Part shown: positions 56,535 through 64,000 of the stretch, one piece after another
How positions within the stretch are numbered: the stretch's first letter is position 1
Layout: every line of letters begins with the position of its first letter
Assembly: GCF_029024465.1 (NCBI RefSeq)
Contig: NZ_CP118950.1
Location: forward strand, 1,922,001 to 1,986,000
Direction of reading: 5' to 3'
DNA: 64,000 bases
Origin: Lactococcus garvieae subsp. garvieae
GTDB lineage: Bacteria > Bacillota > Bacilli > Lactobacillales > Streptococcaceae
The notes under the pieces: model-generated
What the model saw: the letters and a program-made list of their open reading frames with translations, nothing else
The model's database searches: none
What the model was told of the DNA's origin: nothing
Made by a program: the position numbers and the translations under genes

Positions 56535-58541
56535 TTAATCAAAGCCACCGTCAACATCCAAGTCTGCAAGCATCATCTGATATTCTGGGCGGTCAGGTGT
56601 TTTAAAAACTTCCTGCGCTTCTTGACGTGCCACCTCTAAAATATTGTAATCATTCACTATGTCAGCTGCTAGAAATTCTGGTAAACCTGATTGACGCACG
56701 CCGAATATTTCTCCGGAGCCTCGCATCTTCAGATCTTCTTCCGCTAAACGGAACCCATTCTGCGTTTGACACATGATCTCCATCCGGTTTTTACCTGATT
56801 CTGTCTTGGGATTGGCAACAAGTATCGTATAGGACTTCTTACTCCCCCGCCCTACACGGCCTCGTAACTGATGCAGCTGAGAGAGGCCAAAGCGATCCGC
56901 ATCCATAATCACCATAATCGTTGCATTCGGCACATCCACACCGACTTCAATCACCGTTGTGGAAACCAGAACAGACAAATCCCCTGCCTTAAAGGTCTGC
57001 ATGATCTGATCTTTCTCTTCATTTTTCATCTTCCCGTGCAGTAAACCTATGCCTGTTTCTTCGCCAAAATATTGGTTTAACTCTTCATAAAGAGCTACAG
57101 CATTCTTTAAATCTAAAGCTTCTGATTCTTCAATAAGCGGCGAAATAAAATAGACTTGAGCCTGCTGCACCAGTTCTTCTTTTATCCATCGTAAGACCTC
57201 TGGAAGCTGCTCATGTTTTACCCATCTGGTCGTAATCGGTTGCCGTCCTTTAGGCAATTCATCGATGATGGAGACATCCATATCCCCAAAAGCCGTAATC
57301 GCTAAAGTCCGAGGAATTGGTGTCGCAGTCATCATAAGTACATCAGGGTTTTGACCTTTTTCGCGTAAAACTTTCCGTTGGTTAACCCCAAAGCGATGTT
57401 GTTCATCGGTAATGACCAGACCCAAGTCATAAAAATCAACACCTTCCTGAACCAAAGCGTGCGTTCCCACAACCATCTGTGTCTGACCACTTGCTAAACT
57501 GTCTAGTATCTCTCTTCTCTCCGCAACTTTTAAACCCGAAACGAGAAGGCTAATTTTTAGCTCGGGAAAAAGATTCTTTAAGTTAGCAAAATGTTGTCGG
57601 GCTAAAATTTCAGTAGGGACCATTATAGCTGCTTGAAGCCCTGATAATACAGCTGCATACATTGCTAAGCTGGCAACGACTGTTTTACCTGACCCGACAT
57701 CACCTTGTAAAAGACGGTTCATATGGTAAGCTGAGGACATATCTGCTAAAATTTCATCTAATGATTTTTGTTGGGCACCTGTCAGGTCAAAAGGAAGATT
57801 TTTAATTTTTTCTTCCATCAACTGCTGGTCAAAAATAACCTTCCGTCCAAAGCGTTGTGCTTTCTCTTTATGTTTCAAAGCCTGCAACTTCAGTTGAAAG
57901 TAAAAGAGTTCTTCAAACTTCACGCGCCTTAAAGCTTGCTTGTGCATCTCCATATCCTCTGGAAAATGCATGGCACGTACCGCCTCCTGCCGAGGCATCA
58001 AACGGTACTTTTTCAATAAATAGTCTGGCAGATTCTCGTTTAACTCCGATAGAAGCCCACTTTCAAAGGCCATTTGAATTGTTTTCACCAAGCTGGATTG
58101 CTTCATCCCTGCGGTAAGGTGATATACAGGGGAAAAGCCGTCTTCTGCTTGTGTTAATATTTTCATCCCTAGCAATTGCTGCTTTTTTTGTTCCCACTTG
58201 CCATAGACCGCGACTTCTTTTCCAACCTCAATCTTATCCGCCAAATAGGGCTGATTAAAAAAGCTCACAGCAACCACAGCTTCACCTTGTTTGAGTTTAA
58301 ACGTGAGCCTGTTGCGTTTAAAGCCATAATATTGGACATTGGCGGGTGTCACCACTTCACCAATCACCGTTGCTTTTTCTCCATCTACCATTTCAAAAAT
58401 TGAACGTCCAGCAAAATCTTCATAACGAAAAGGGAAATAAAGCAATAAATCCTGTATTGTAGCAATGCCAAGCTTCTGATAATTTTCAAAAGATTTAGGT
58501 CCGACACCTTTCAGGTATTGTATACTGTCTGTTAGTTTCAT
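56535..58541 (-). CDS. recG: ATP-dependent DNA helicase RecG
   Basis: The 668-residue helicase regresses stalled forks and branches. N-terminal wedge/OB domain (about 40-150), helicase motifs LLQGDVGSGKTVVA, DEQHRFG, TATPIPRTLA and QLRGRVGRG are present. No Shine-Dalgarno; TAAAAT ends 6 bases before the ATG. The accessory element starts upstream of it. Confidence 0.98.
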   Translation of the reverse strand: MKLTDSIQYLKGVGPKSFENYQKLGIATIQDLLLYFPFRYEDFAGRSIFEMVDGEKATVIGEVVTPANVQYYGFKRNRLTFKLKQGEAVVAVSFFNQPYLADKIEVGKEVAVYGKWEQKKQQLLGMKILTQAEDGFSPVYHLTAGMKQSSLVKTIQMAFESGLLSELNENLPDYLLKKYRLMPRQEAVRAMHFPEDMEMHKQALRRVKFEELFYFQLKLQALKHKEKAQRFGRKVIFDQQLMEEKIKNLPFDLTGAQQKSLDEILADMSSAYHMNRLLQGDVGSGKTVVASLAMYAAVLSGLQAAIMVPTEILARQHFANLKNLFPELKISLLVSGLKVAERREILDSLASGQTQMVVGTHALVQEGVDFYDLGLVITDEQHRFGVNQRKVLREKGQNPDVLMMTATPIPRTLAITAFGDMDVSIIDELPKGRQPITTRWVKHEQLPEVLRWIKEELVQQAQVYFISPLIEESEALDLKNAVALYEELNQYFGEETGIGLLHGKMKNEEKDQIMQTFKAGDLSVLVSTTVIEVGVDVPNATIMVIMDADRFGLSQLHQLRGRVGRGSKKSYTILVANPKTESGKNRMEIMCQTQNGFRLAEEDLKMRGSGEIFGVRQSGLPEFLAADIVNDYNILEVARQEAQEVFKTPDRPEYQMMLADLDVDGGFD

Positions 58542-58677
58542 AAGTTCATTTTAGAAAACAGAAGCCCAAAAAACCTTTAAACAAGCTGTTTGACAACTTT
58601 TCAAGATAATCTTACCTCCTCTGTTTTCCCTAACTTTCCCTCTCTTTCCGCCTAGTTTGGTTAGTTTTTGGTTAGTC
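58542..58677. other. Junction between recG and the integrated element
   Basis: The gap holds the recG -10 (58548-58553) and, beside the integrase stop, two copies of TTTGGTTAG (58656-58664 and 58667-58675), candidates for integrase arm or core sites. No exact attachment sequence can be fixed without the other end. Confidence 0.4.
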
Positions 58678-59814
58678 CTAAAAACTAAGCTCATTCATTT
58701 TAAAATTTAAATCATTTCGCATGTTTTTGGTTACATGACTGTACACTTGTAAAATCATTTTCTCATTTGAATGCCCAACTCGTTCCATAATCACCTTGAT
58801 AGGTACATTCATTTCAACTAATAATGAAATATGAGAATGTCTTAACATATGTAAATGATAACGACGTTCTTCACCTTCACTCCCCAACTTTTTAGAACAA
58901 ATTCTCTTAAAATAGGTTGATAATTCGTCTCTCCCATAAATACGACCTTTTTCACTTACAAAGATAAACTCTTTATCATAACTATCATTAGAAAATAATT
59001 CTAATATTTCCATACATCTTTTATTCAATGAAATAGTACGATACGAATGCGCAGTCTTAGGTGAAAGCAATTGTCTTGCATTCGCTACATAACCATGTAA
59101 ATTTAAAGTATGATTAACAGTAAGAGACTTTTTTTGAAAATCAATATCTTCCCATTTTAAAGCAAGTAATTCTCCTATACGTAAACCCGTTAGAAACATA
59201 AATTCAAATAATGCTGTCTGCCTTCGATACTTTGACAAACTATACCCATAATTAAGAATTAATCTCATTTCTTTACGGTCGAGAAACCCATTTTGTTTTC
59301 TTCTTACATCATCTGAAGTAGCTCTAATTTTAGGTAAAACAACCTGTAACATTGGGTTGCTTTTTATATATCCAACCTTTTGAGCATACTCGAATAATAA
59401 ATTGTAATAAGTTTTTCTTATCACACGTGTTGTAGGTGCTAAATTTAAATCTAAAATAAACCTCTGTATTTCCTGCCCTGTAACATCTGATATTGGTTGT
59501 GTTCCAAACTTTTTCAAAAACTTAATGAAAGCCCATGTTTCAGTATGAACAGATGAAGCCTTTAATTCTTCATCTCGAATTTCTCTCCACTCTTTAAAAA
59601 CTTCGTCAACTGTGGGTACTTCTTGTAGAATTTGAACTTCTTCTTTTAAAAGTATTTTTTCAATTTTTAAAGATAATCTATTTCTTGCTTCTGATTGTGC
59701 AATTCTACTTTTTGAGTTAAGTGTAATTGTTGTTTGTCGCCATTTCCCTTGATTTTTATCAAAAAATTTTTCAAAATAGCGATATTTGCCATTTTCTAAC
59801 TTTTTATAAAACAT
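58678..59814 (-). CDS. int: Tyrosine site-specific integrase
   Basis: The 378-residue protein starts MFYKKLENGKYRYFEKF (ATG 59814, GGGAGA upstream; an in-frame Met at 59838 is weaker). It has an AP2-type N-terminal arm domain, a core-binding domain (about 65-160) and a catalytic domain with R in TGLRIGELLALKWEDI, HMLRHSHISL and the final VYSHVT with the Tyr nucleophile. It resembles Tn916/phage integrases of Firmicutes and would cut and rejoin at an attachment site near recG. Confidence 0.95.
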   Translation of the reverse strand: MFYKKLENGKYRYFEKFFDKNQGKWRQTTITLNSKSRIAQSEARNRLSLKIEKILLKEEVQILQEVPTVDEVFKEWREIRDEELKASSVHTETWAFIKFLKKFGTQPISDVTGQEIQRFILDLNLAPTTRVIRKTYYNLLFEYAQKVGYIKSNPMLQVVLPKIRATSDDVRRKQNGFLDRKEMRLILNYGYSLSKYRRQTALFEFMFLTGLRIGELLALKWEDIDFQKKSLTVNHTLNLHGYVANARQLLSPKTAHSYRTISLNKRCMEILELFSNDSYDKEFIFVSEKGRIYGRDELSTYFKRICSKKLGSEGEERRYHLHMLRHSHISLLVEMNVPIKVIMERVGHSNEKMILQVYSHVTKNMRNDLNFKMNELSF

Positions 59815-59857
59815 ATATTCTCCCTGTAAACCAAGCAAGAAAATGTGTATACCGTTA

Positions 59858-60073
59858 TTATAACATTTCTCGTTGCTTTTCTCCTTTACTTATCCAATAA
59901 TCGTAGAACCCTGCATAACTTACCATAGTGTGTCCTCGTGGTCCAACTACATATTTACTGAACTCATGATTCCCTCTCATTTGACTAATATAATTTTGTA
60001 TTGTCTTTTTCTCATATTCAAAAATTTCTGCTAACTTATTTGGTGTACATAAATCTGTAAATCGTTCTTCCAT
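59858..60073 (-). CDS. Excisionase-like helix-turn-helix protein
   Basis: This 71-residue protein (LCTPNKLAEIFEYEKKTIQNYI then GNHEFSKYVVGPRGHTMVSYAGF) has the winged helix pattern of Xis/MerR-like excisionases and lies directly upstream of int on the same strand. GAAGGGAA precedes the ATG. It probably directs excision. Confidence 0.75.
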   Translation of the reverse strand: MEERFTDLCTPNKLAEIFEYEKKTIQNYISQMRGNHEFSKYVVGPRGHTMVSYAGFYDYWISKGEKQREML

Positions 60074-60147
60074 TTCTTTTTCCCTTCTCTATTTTTTAGA
60101 CACAATAAAACTCATCAAATACTGATAAGCTCTTTTTACCCAAAAAT

Positions 60148-60170
60148 AAGGCGAGATCTCTCCCGCCCTT
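60148..60170 (-). terminator. Terminator after the 72-residue ORF
   Basis: GGCGGGA/TCTCGCC stem with a TTATTTTT tail on the minus strand. Confidence 0.75.
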
Positions 60171-60197
60171 AATATTCACCGATTTTATTTTAACTAC

Positions 60198-60416
60198 TTA
60201 CAATTCTTGTCTTACAACTTTCCCCTCCTTATCTTTTTTGATAATAAATTTCTCTACTATTTCATTTTTACAGTAGGCTATCGCCCCTCCTGTATAATTA
60301 AAGTTTCTATCTAATGAAAAAGACACATAATCATATTCAGGATAAACAGACCTCTCAGGCACATCTGAACAGTACAAGCTCACAAGTCTATTTCCTCTTA
60401 ATCTGTAAACAATCAT
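60198..60416 (-). CDS. Hypothetical protein of the element, 72 residues
   Basis: A short basic protein (MIVYRLRGNRLVSLYCSDV) of probable beta structure. Its ATG overlaps the stop of the 170-residue ORF (ATGA), so it is coupled to it. Family not recognised. Confidence 0.65.
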   Translation of the reverse strand: MIVYRLRGNRLVSLYCSDVPERSVYPEYDYVSFSLDRNFNYTGGAIAYCKNEIVEKFIIKKDKEGKVVRQEL

Positions 60417-60925
60417 TGCCCCTCCAATTCCAATTGATAAGACTTTCCATTAATCCAATGCATAGACCCTAATTGCCTAGCTTTCTGTAATGTAGAATTT
60501 ATCGAAAGACCGTTTTTTTCTAAATCCTCCGCATAACCTCTCACATAGCGAACGCAATTATCTAAGAAATTTAAAAAGACTTCCAAACGCTGACTATATT
60601 TTTTATCTAAGTTCACTAAGAAAATCACAAATTCTGACATAACAGATATTGCCCTATTGTCTTTACTTTGATAATCGTATATGTTTTGTTCTAATTTCCC
60701 CCATGCTTCATTTGATAACGTCATTGTAGACTGGCGCATAAGTTCAATTTTTCGTTCATAAGCAATCAATTTCTCGCACCATTGAATGACATCAGATAGT
60801 CTAGCATACGGTGGTAAAGATAATTCCTGTTCAATTTCTCTTAACCGTTTATCAAAGGCAATATACTTCATATTCCATTGACTTTCTGCATTCTTTACTT
60901 GATTACGAAGCCGTGTTAAATCCAT
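60413..60925 (-). CDS. Hypothetical helical protein of the element, 170 residues
   Basis: Helical, charged protein (MDLTRLRNQVKNAESQWNMK) with coiled-coil tendency and a LxxxYxRxIELM pattern. It lies 5 bases after the stop of the truncated ORF upstream. No motif ties it to replication or transfer. It may be a mobility or regulatory accessory gene. Confidence 0.65.
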   Translation of the reverse strand: MDLTRLRNQVKNAESQWNMKYIAFDKRLREIEQELSLPPYARLSDVIQWCEKLIAYERKIELMRQSTMTLSNEAWGKLEQNIYDYQSKDNRAISVMSEFVIFLVNLDKKYSQRLEVFLNFLDNCVRYVRGYAEDLEKNGLSINSTLQKARQLGSMHWINGKSYQLELEGQ

Positions 60926-60930
60926 AATTT

Positions 60931-61118
60931 CTAATATCCAGAACGTTCGACAAGTTCAGTTACTGGTGCGATATACTCTGCTACGAAACCAGTATATCTA
61001 GCGAAATCTTCGCTACCTATATTTTTATAACGGATAATCACGGTATGATTTCCACATTTATAAATAGTCCTGCTATCATTAACACTCACACAGCGAAATA
61101 TCAAATGCTTATAATAGT
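60931..61118 (-). pseudogene. 3' fragment of a gene truncated by the IS3 element
   Basis: An open frame runs from the IS end to a TAG at 60931-60933 and encodes a C-terminal stretch ending AEYIAPVTELVERSGY. The stop is 5 bases before the start of the 170-residue gene, the spacing expected of an operon partner, so this is the remnant of a real gene whose 5' part is gone. Identity unknown. Confidence 0.6.
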
Positions 61119-61195
61119 GGAGCTATACTATAAAAGTAGACACAAATATGTGTGTTATAATCTGTCTAAGAAGACACAAAAATGAAAGGACTTTT

Positions 61196-61471
61196 ATGTC
61201 AGGCTTTAAACGTTACGACGAGGAATTCAAACAATCTCTCGTCAACCTCTATCAAACAGGTAAAACTCAATCCGAACTCTGTAGAGACTATGGCGTCTCC
61301 GTCTCTGCTCTTGCAAAATGGATTAAGCAGTACTCTCAAGTTCGTCTTGAAGATAATACGGTGTTGACTGCCAAACAGATTCAAGAATTACAAAAAAGGA
61401 ATGCACAACTTGAGGAAGAAAATCTGATCTTAAAAAAAGCGAGTGCCATATTCATGCAAAACTCCAAGTGA
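61196..61471 (+). CDS. IS3-family transposase OrfA
   Basis: The 91-residue protein has a helix-turn-helix (KTQSELCRDYGVSVSALAKWI) and a leucine zipper (LQKRNAQLEEENLILKKA). AAAGGA precedes the ATG at 61196. A run of seven A at 61432-61438 in TTA-AAA-AAA-G can slip -1 into orfB to give the OrfAB fusion transposase. Confidence 0.92.
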   Translation: MSGFKRYDEEFKQSLVNLYQTGKTQSELCRDYGVSVSALAKWIKQYSQVRLEDNTVLTAKQIQELQKRNAQLEEENLILKKASAIFMQNSK

Positions 61472-62337
61472 GATTAAAAGCAGTCTATAGACTCCGATTT
61501 GAACACACGACAGTTATGCTCTGTCGTGTTTTACATGTCAATCGTTCCACCTACTATAACTTCATTAACAAGAAGCCTTCGAAGCGTGAAATAGAAAATC
61601 AACGCTTGAGAAAATTACTCCTTGAGATTTATATGAAAGCTAAGAAAAGAATTGGAACGAGAGCTTTTAAAATCATTCTTCTGCGTGATTATGGCGTTAA
61701 TATTTCTGAAGGCCGTATCTTACGACTTCTCAAGTCTATGACACTCCCTAAAATGTCGACCATTAAACCTCGGGTTAAATCAAAACACTCTCCTGCATTT
61801 TCTTCTGATAATCTCCTTAAACAAGAATTTAATCCGAAGTCCCCGAATCAAGTTTGGACAACTGATTTCACTTATATTTCTATAGGACCTAAGCGTCACG
61901 TTTATCTCTGCGCCATTCTTGACCTCTACTCTAGAAAATGCATCGCTTGGAAAGTAAGTGATAAGATTGATGCTAAACTTGCTTGTGACACCCTAGAGAT
62001 GGCTATAAATAAGAGAAAACCTAAGGAACCAATTATTTTTCATTCAGATCAAGGGAGTCAATTTAAATCAGCTTCCTTTAGAAAAATATTAGATGAGCAT
62101 CAGTTACTTGCTTCTTACTCTAAACCTGGGTATCCTTATGATAATGCCGTAACTGAGGTCTTTTTCAAGTACCTTAAACAAAGAGAAATTAATCGAAGAA
62201 CTTATCACACCATTCAAGAGGTTCAACTCTCTTGCTTTGAATACATCGAACAATTCTACAACAACTATAATCCTCATTCTGCCAACAATGGTTTAACTCC
62301 AAATCAGAAGGAAGAAAAATATTTTAAGAAAATATAG
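61468..62337 (+). CDS. IS3-family transposase OrfB (DDE)
   Basis: The 289-residue catalytic part has an integrase-core DDE triad: WTTDFTYIS, FHSDQGSQF and the Glu of AVTEVFFKYLK. It starts with GTG overlapping the orfA stop (GTGA) but is mainly expected as an OrfAB frameshift product. Intact, so the element may be active. Confidence 0.93.
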   Translation: MRLKAVYRLRFEHTTVMLCRVLHVNRSTYYNFINKKPSKREIENQRLRKLLLEIYMKAKKRIGTRAFKIILLRDYGVNISEGRILRLLKSMTLPKMSTIKPRVKSKHSPAFSSDNLLKQEFNPKSPNQVWTTDFTYISIGPKRHVYLCAILDLYSRKCIAWKVSDKIDAKLACDTLEMAINKRKPKEPIIFHSDQGSQFKSASFRKILDEHQLLASYSKPGYPYDNAVTEVFFKYLKQREINRRTYHTIQEVQLSCFEYIEQFYNNYNPHSANNGLTPNQKEEKYFKKI

Positions 62338-62819
62338 CTCATTTTATGTCCAATTATTTGACATTAGTCCAAATTTCAAGGATATCAAAAAGGTATACAA
62401 TCTTCTTGATTATTATCATTTAAATAAGAGTGACAATAGAAGGATACTTGATGATTTACAACAATTAGAAACCGCTATCAAGAAAATAGATCACTCAAAG
62501 CAACTGATACAAAAAATGGAAACCACTCCGAATATACAAACTATAAAAGAAGCTAAGGAGGAGGTAAGGGAATTATCAGGAAATTTTATTAAAGAAGATA
62601 AGATAGCTATGATGAAGAAAATTCAATTAGTTGAATCGCAAACTCGAAAGATAGAAAATGAGAAACTTAAATATAAAAATAAGAAAATAGTTGCCTTAAC
62701 ATTTGATGATGGACCTAATCCCTCGACTACTCCTATCCTACTTCAAATATTAAAAGAGGAACAAGTACCTGTGACATTTTTTGCCTTGGGAGAACAAGCA
62801 GTAAAATATCCTAATATTA

Positions 62820-63818
62820 ACCCGAATTGCTAGTTAATTTCATTGGAAAATAAATAAGTCGTGCTATCCTAATCTTAAACCACTAAGCATTAGAAAGCGC
62901 ACGACTTATATGACTTATAATAGCACACTTCCAAAAGTTTTTGTTTATTTACTGACAACCATTGAGACGCTTTATCAAACGAGTGTACCCCTTGAGGTTC
63001 AAAACCGAAAGAACGTCCATCTCGCAACATCAGATTGCTTAGTTATCGCTTGTTACCTATGGGGCGTACTGCATTTTAGTGAAACGCTTAAAGCTAAGCA
63101 CCAAGTGGCTCAAAGTTTATTTCCTAATTTCCTAGAATATTCTCGCTTTGTCCGTCGTTGTAATGCCCTCTTACCGAGTATCCAAGTCATTCGCCAAGCA
63201 CTCGTCTTTAAAGAGGTTGAAGGAATTAGTGTATCCATTATTGATAGCTTCCCCATTCCTTTGTGTCAGCCTATTCGTAATTTCAGAAGCAAAGTTCTTG
63301 GAGATTATGCAAATGTTGGCTACAATGCTACAAAGGGACAGTACTTCTATGGATGTAAATGTCATGCTTTAGTCAGTGAATCAGGCTATGTCATAGACTA
63401 CACAATTACTCCTGCTTCAATGGCTGATAGTTCAATGACCGAGGAAGTGTTGAGTCAATTTGGGACACCAACAGTCCTTGGAGATATGGGATATCTAGGT
63501 CAGTCACTGCATGATAGGCTGGAATTAAAAGGAATTGATCTAATTACACCTGTCAGGAAGAACATGAAGCAAAAGAAAATCCTTTTCCCTAATTTTTCAA
63601 AACGTAGAAAAGTGATTGAGCGAGTTTTCTCTTTTTTGACAAATCTAGGAGCTGAGCGTTGTAAAAGTCGTTCGCCTCAAGGTTTTCAATTGAAATTAGA
63701 GATGATACTTTTAGCGTATTCTTTACTGTTAAAATCAGCTAAATCACTGGAACCAGAGACTTTAAGATATTCTATCGGGTATCAAGTCATGGCTAAATAA
63801 TCAACTAGCAATTCGGGT
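62820..63818 (+). mobile_element. IS982-family insertion sequence, 999 bp
   Basis: Terminal inverted repeats ACCCGAATTGCTAGTT (left 62820-62835; right 63803-63818) match each other apart from position 17. A 7-base target duplication AATATTA flanks both sides (62813-62819 and 63819-63825), proving recent insertion. Confidence 0.97.
62910..63800 (+). CDS. IS982-family transposase
   Basis: The 296-residue transposase has the DDE residues in SIIDSFPIPL, VLGDMGYLG and RKVIERVFSFL. Intact and full length, so the copy may be mobile. Confidence 0.95.
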   Translation: MTYNSTLPKVFVYLLTTIETLYQTSVPLEVQNRKNVHLATSDCLVIACYLWGVLHFSETLKAKHQVAQSLFPNFLEYSRFVRRCNALLPSIQVIRQALVFKEVEGISVSIIDSFPIPLCQPIRNFRSKVLGDYANVGYNATKGQYFYGCKCHALVSESGYVIDYTITPASMADSSMTEEVLSQFGTPTVLGDMGYLGQSLHDRLELKGIDLITPVRKNMKQKKILFPNFSKRRKVIERVFSFLTNLGAERCKSRSPQGFQLKLEMILLAYSLLLKSAKSLEPETLRYSIGYQVMAK

Positions 63819-64000
63819 AATATTATCAAAAAAGAATCTGATGATGGACATGAAGTGGGATCTCATACTTGGGATCATAAAGATTTAGTTACTCTTTCTT
63901 CTAAAGATCAAATAAGCGAAATTAAAAATGCTAGTCAGTTCATTAATAAGATAACTGGTAAAGATGTCAAACTTTATAGGCCGCCCTATGGAAGTTATAA

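Larger units (their letters stand above)
61119..62341 (+). mobile_element. IS3-family insertion sequence
   Basis: About 1.22 kb with short imperfect terminal repeats (GGAGCTATA at 61119-61127 against TATAGCTCA at 62333-62341). It carries orfA and orfB in the -1 relation typical of IS3. No target duplication is evident, and the two flanks are different broken genes, so the element may sit at a deletion or recombination point. Ends are approximate. Confidence 0.85.
62342..64000 (+). pseudogene. NodB polysaccharide deacetylase gene, 5'-truncated and IS-interrupted
   Basis: Joining 62342-62819 with 63826 onward, keeping one copy of the 7-base repeat, restores one open frame. It encodes a charged coiled-coil stretch (about residues 1-115) and a NodB domain: TFDDGPNPSTTP, VTFFALGEQAV, then HEVGSHTWDH and RPPYGSY. 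The start codon and N-terminus are lost at the IS3 end, and the domain is split by an IS982 insertion. It would have deacetylated a cell-wall glycan. It runs off the window. Confidence 0.85.

Noticed and set aside
62516-62833. Free-standing deacetylase ORF starting at 62516
   Set aside because: The frame is open further upstream to the IS3 end, and the C-terminus comes from IS982 sequence.
1-64000. CRISPR array, restriction or toxin-antitoxin system
   Set aside because: No spaced direct repeats and no recognisable cas, restriction or toxin proteins were found in any region.

Overview
The window is a low-GC Firmicutes chromosome segment and almost certainly Lactococcus. The evidence is the mreC-mreD-Usp45-type secreted protein cluster, the glnR-glnA and rpsF-ssb-rpsR operons, a CIRCE-controlled dnaJ, a T-box valS, a lysine-riboswitch permease, and proteins throughout of the lactococcal/streptococcal type. 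Species cannot be fixed by eye; it does not look like textbook L. lactis, and a garvieae-group species is possible.

Positions 1-58541 are ordinary core genome. From left to right: rpsB (5' part), 6-phosphogluconolactonase, adhE with two Rex-like operators, a PDZ-Lon protease/coaD/rsmD cluster, pgi, T-box valS, a five-gene operon ending in a FusB-type EF-G-binding protein preceded by a 17-codon ORF and a perfect hairpin, rlmD divergent from recX, an RpiR regulator, a phosphoesterase, a secreted repeat protein, rpsF-ssb-rpsR, lysine permease, dnaX, a group of small genes with an fRMsr, chorismate mutase, glnRA, a phosphatase, ruvB, ruvA, a glycosyltransferase, mutL, mutS, ricA-like, argR/argS, a dehydrogenase, tRNA-Leu(CAG), a TauE-type exporter, zwf, yqeG, dnaJ, two tandem Usp45-like genes, mreDC, a NUDIX gene, rpiA, an ABC exporter with rsuA, mnmE and recG. 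Central carbon genes (pgi, pgl, zwf, rpiA, adhE) and DNA repair genes (recX, ruvAB, mutSL, recG) are scattered among translation genes. Convergent pairs are separated by clear, often bidirectional, terminators.

Positions 58542-64000 are accessory: a tyrosine integrase, an excisionase-like protein, two unrecognised ORFs and a truncated ORF, then an IS3-family element, then a NodB-type polysaccharide deacetylase gene that has lost its 5' end at the IS3 element and is also split by a 999-bp IS982-family insertion with a 7-bp target duplication.

The most striking cross-cutting pattern is promoter placement. At least fourteen genes have a -10 box (often extended, TGNTATAAT) exactly 6, once 7, bases before the start codon and no Shine-Dalgarno sequence, which predicts leaderless mRNAs. 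Other points worth a second look are the FusB leader, a cluster of five DnaA-box-like 9-mers after zwf, a second GlnR box lying over the glnR stop codon, a large perfect hairpin between ssb and rpsR, and a catalytically degenerate kinase-like protein.
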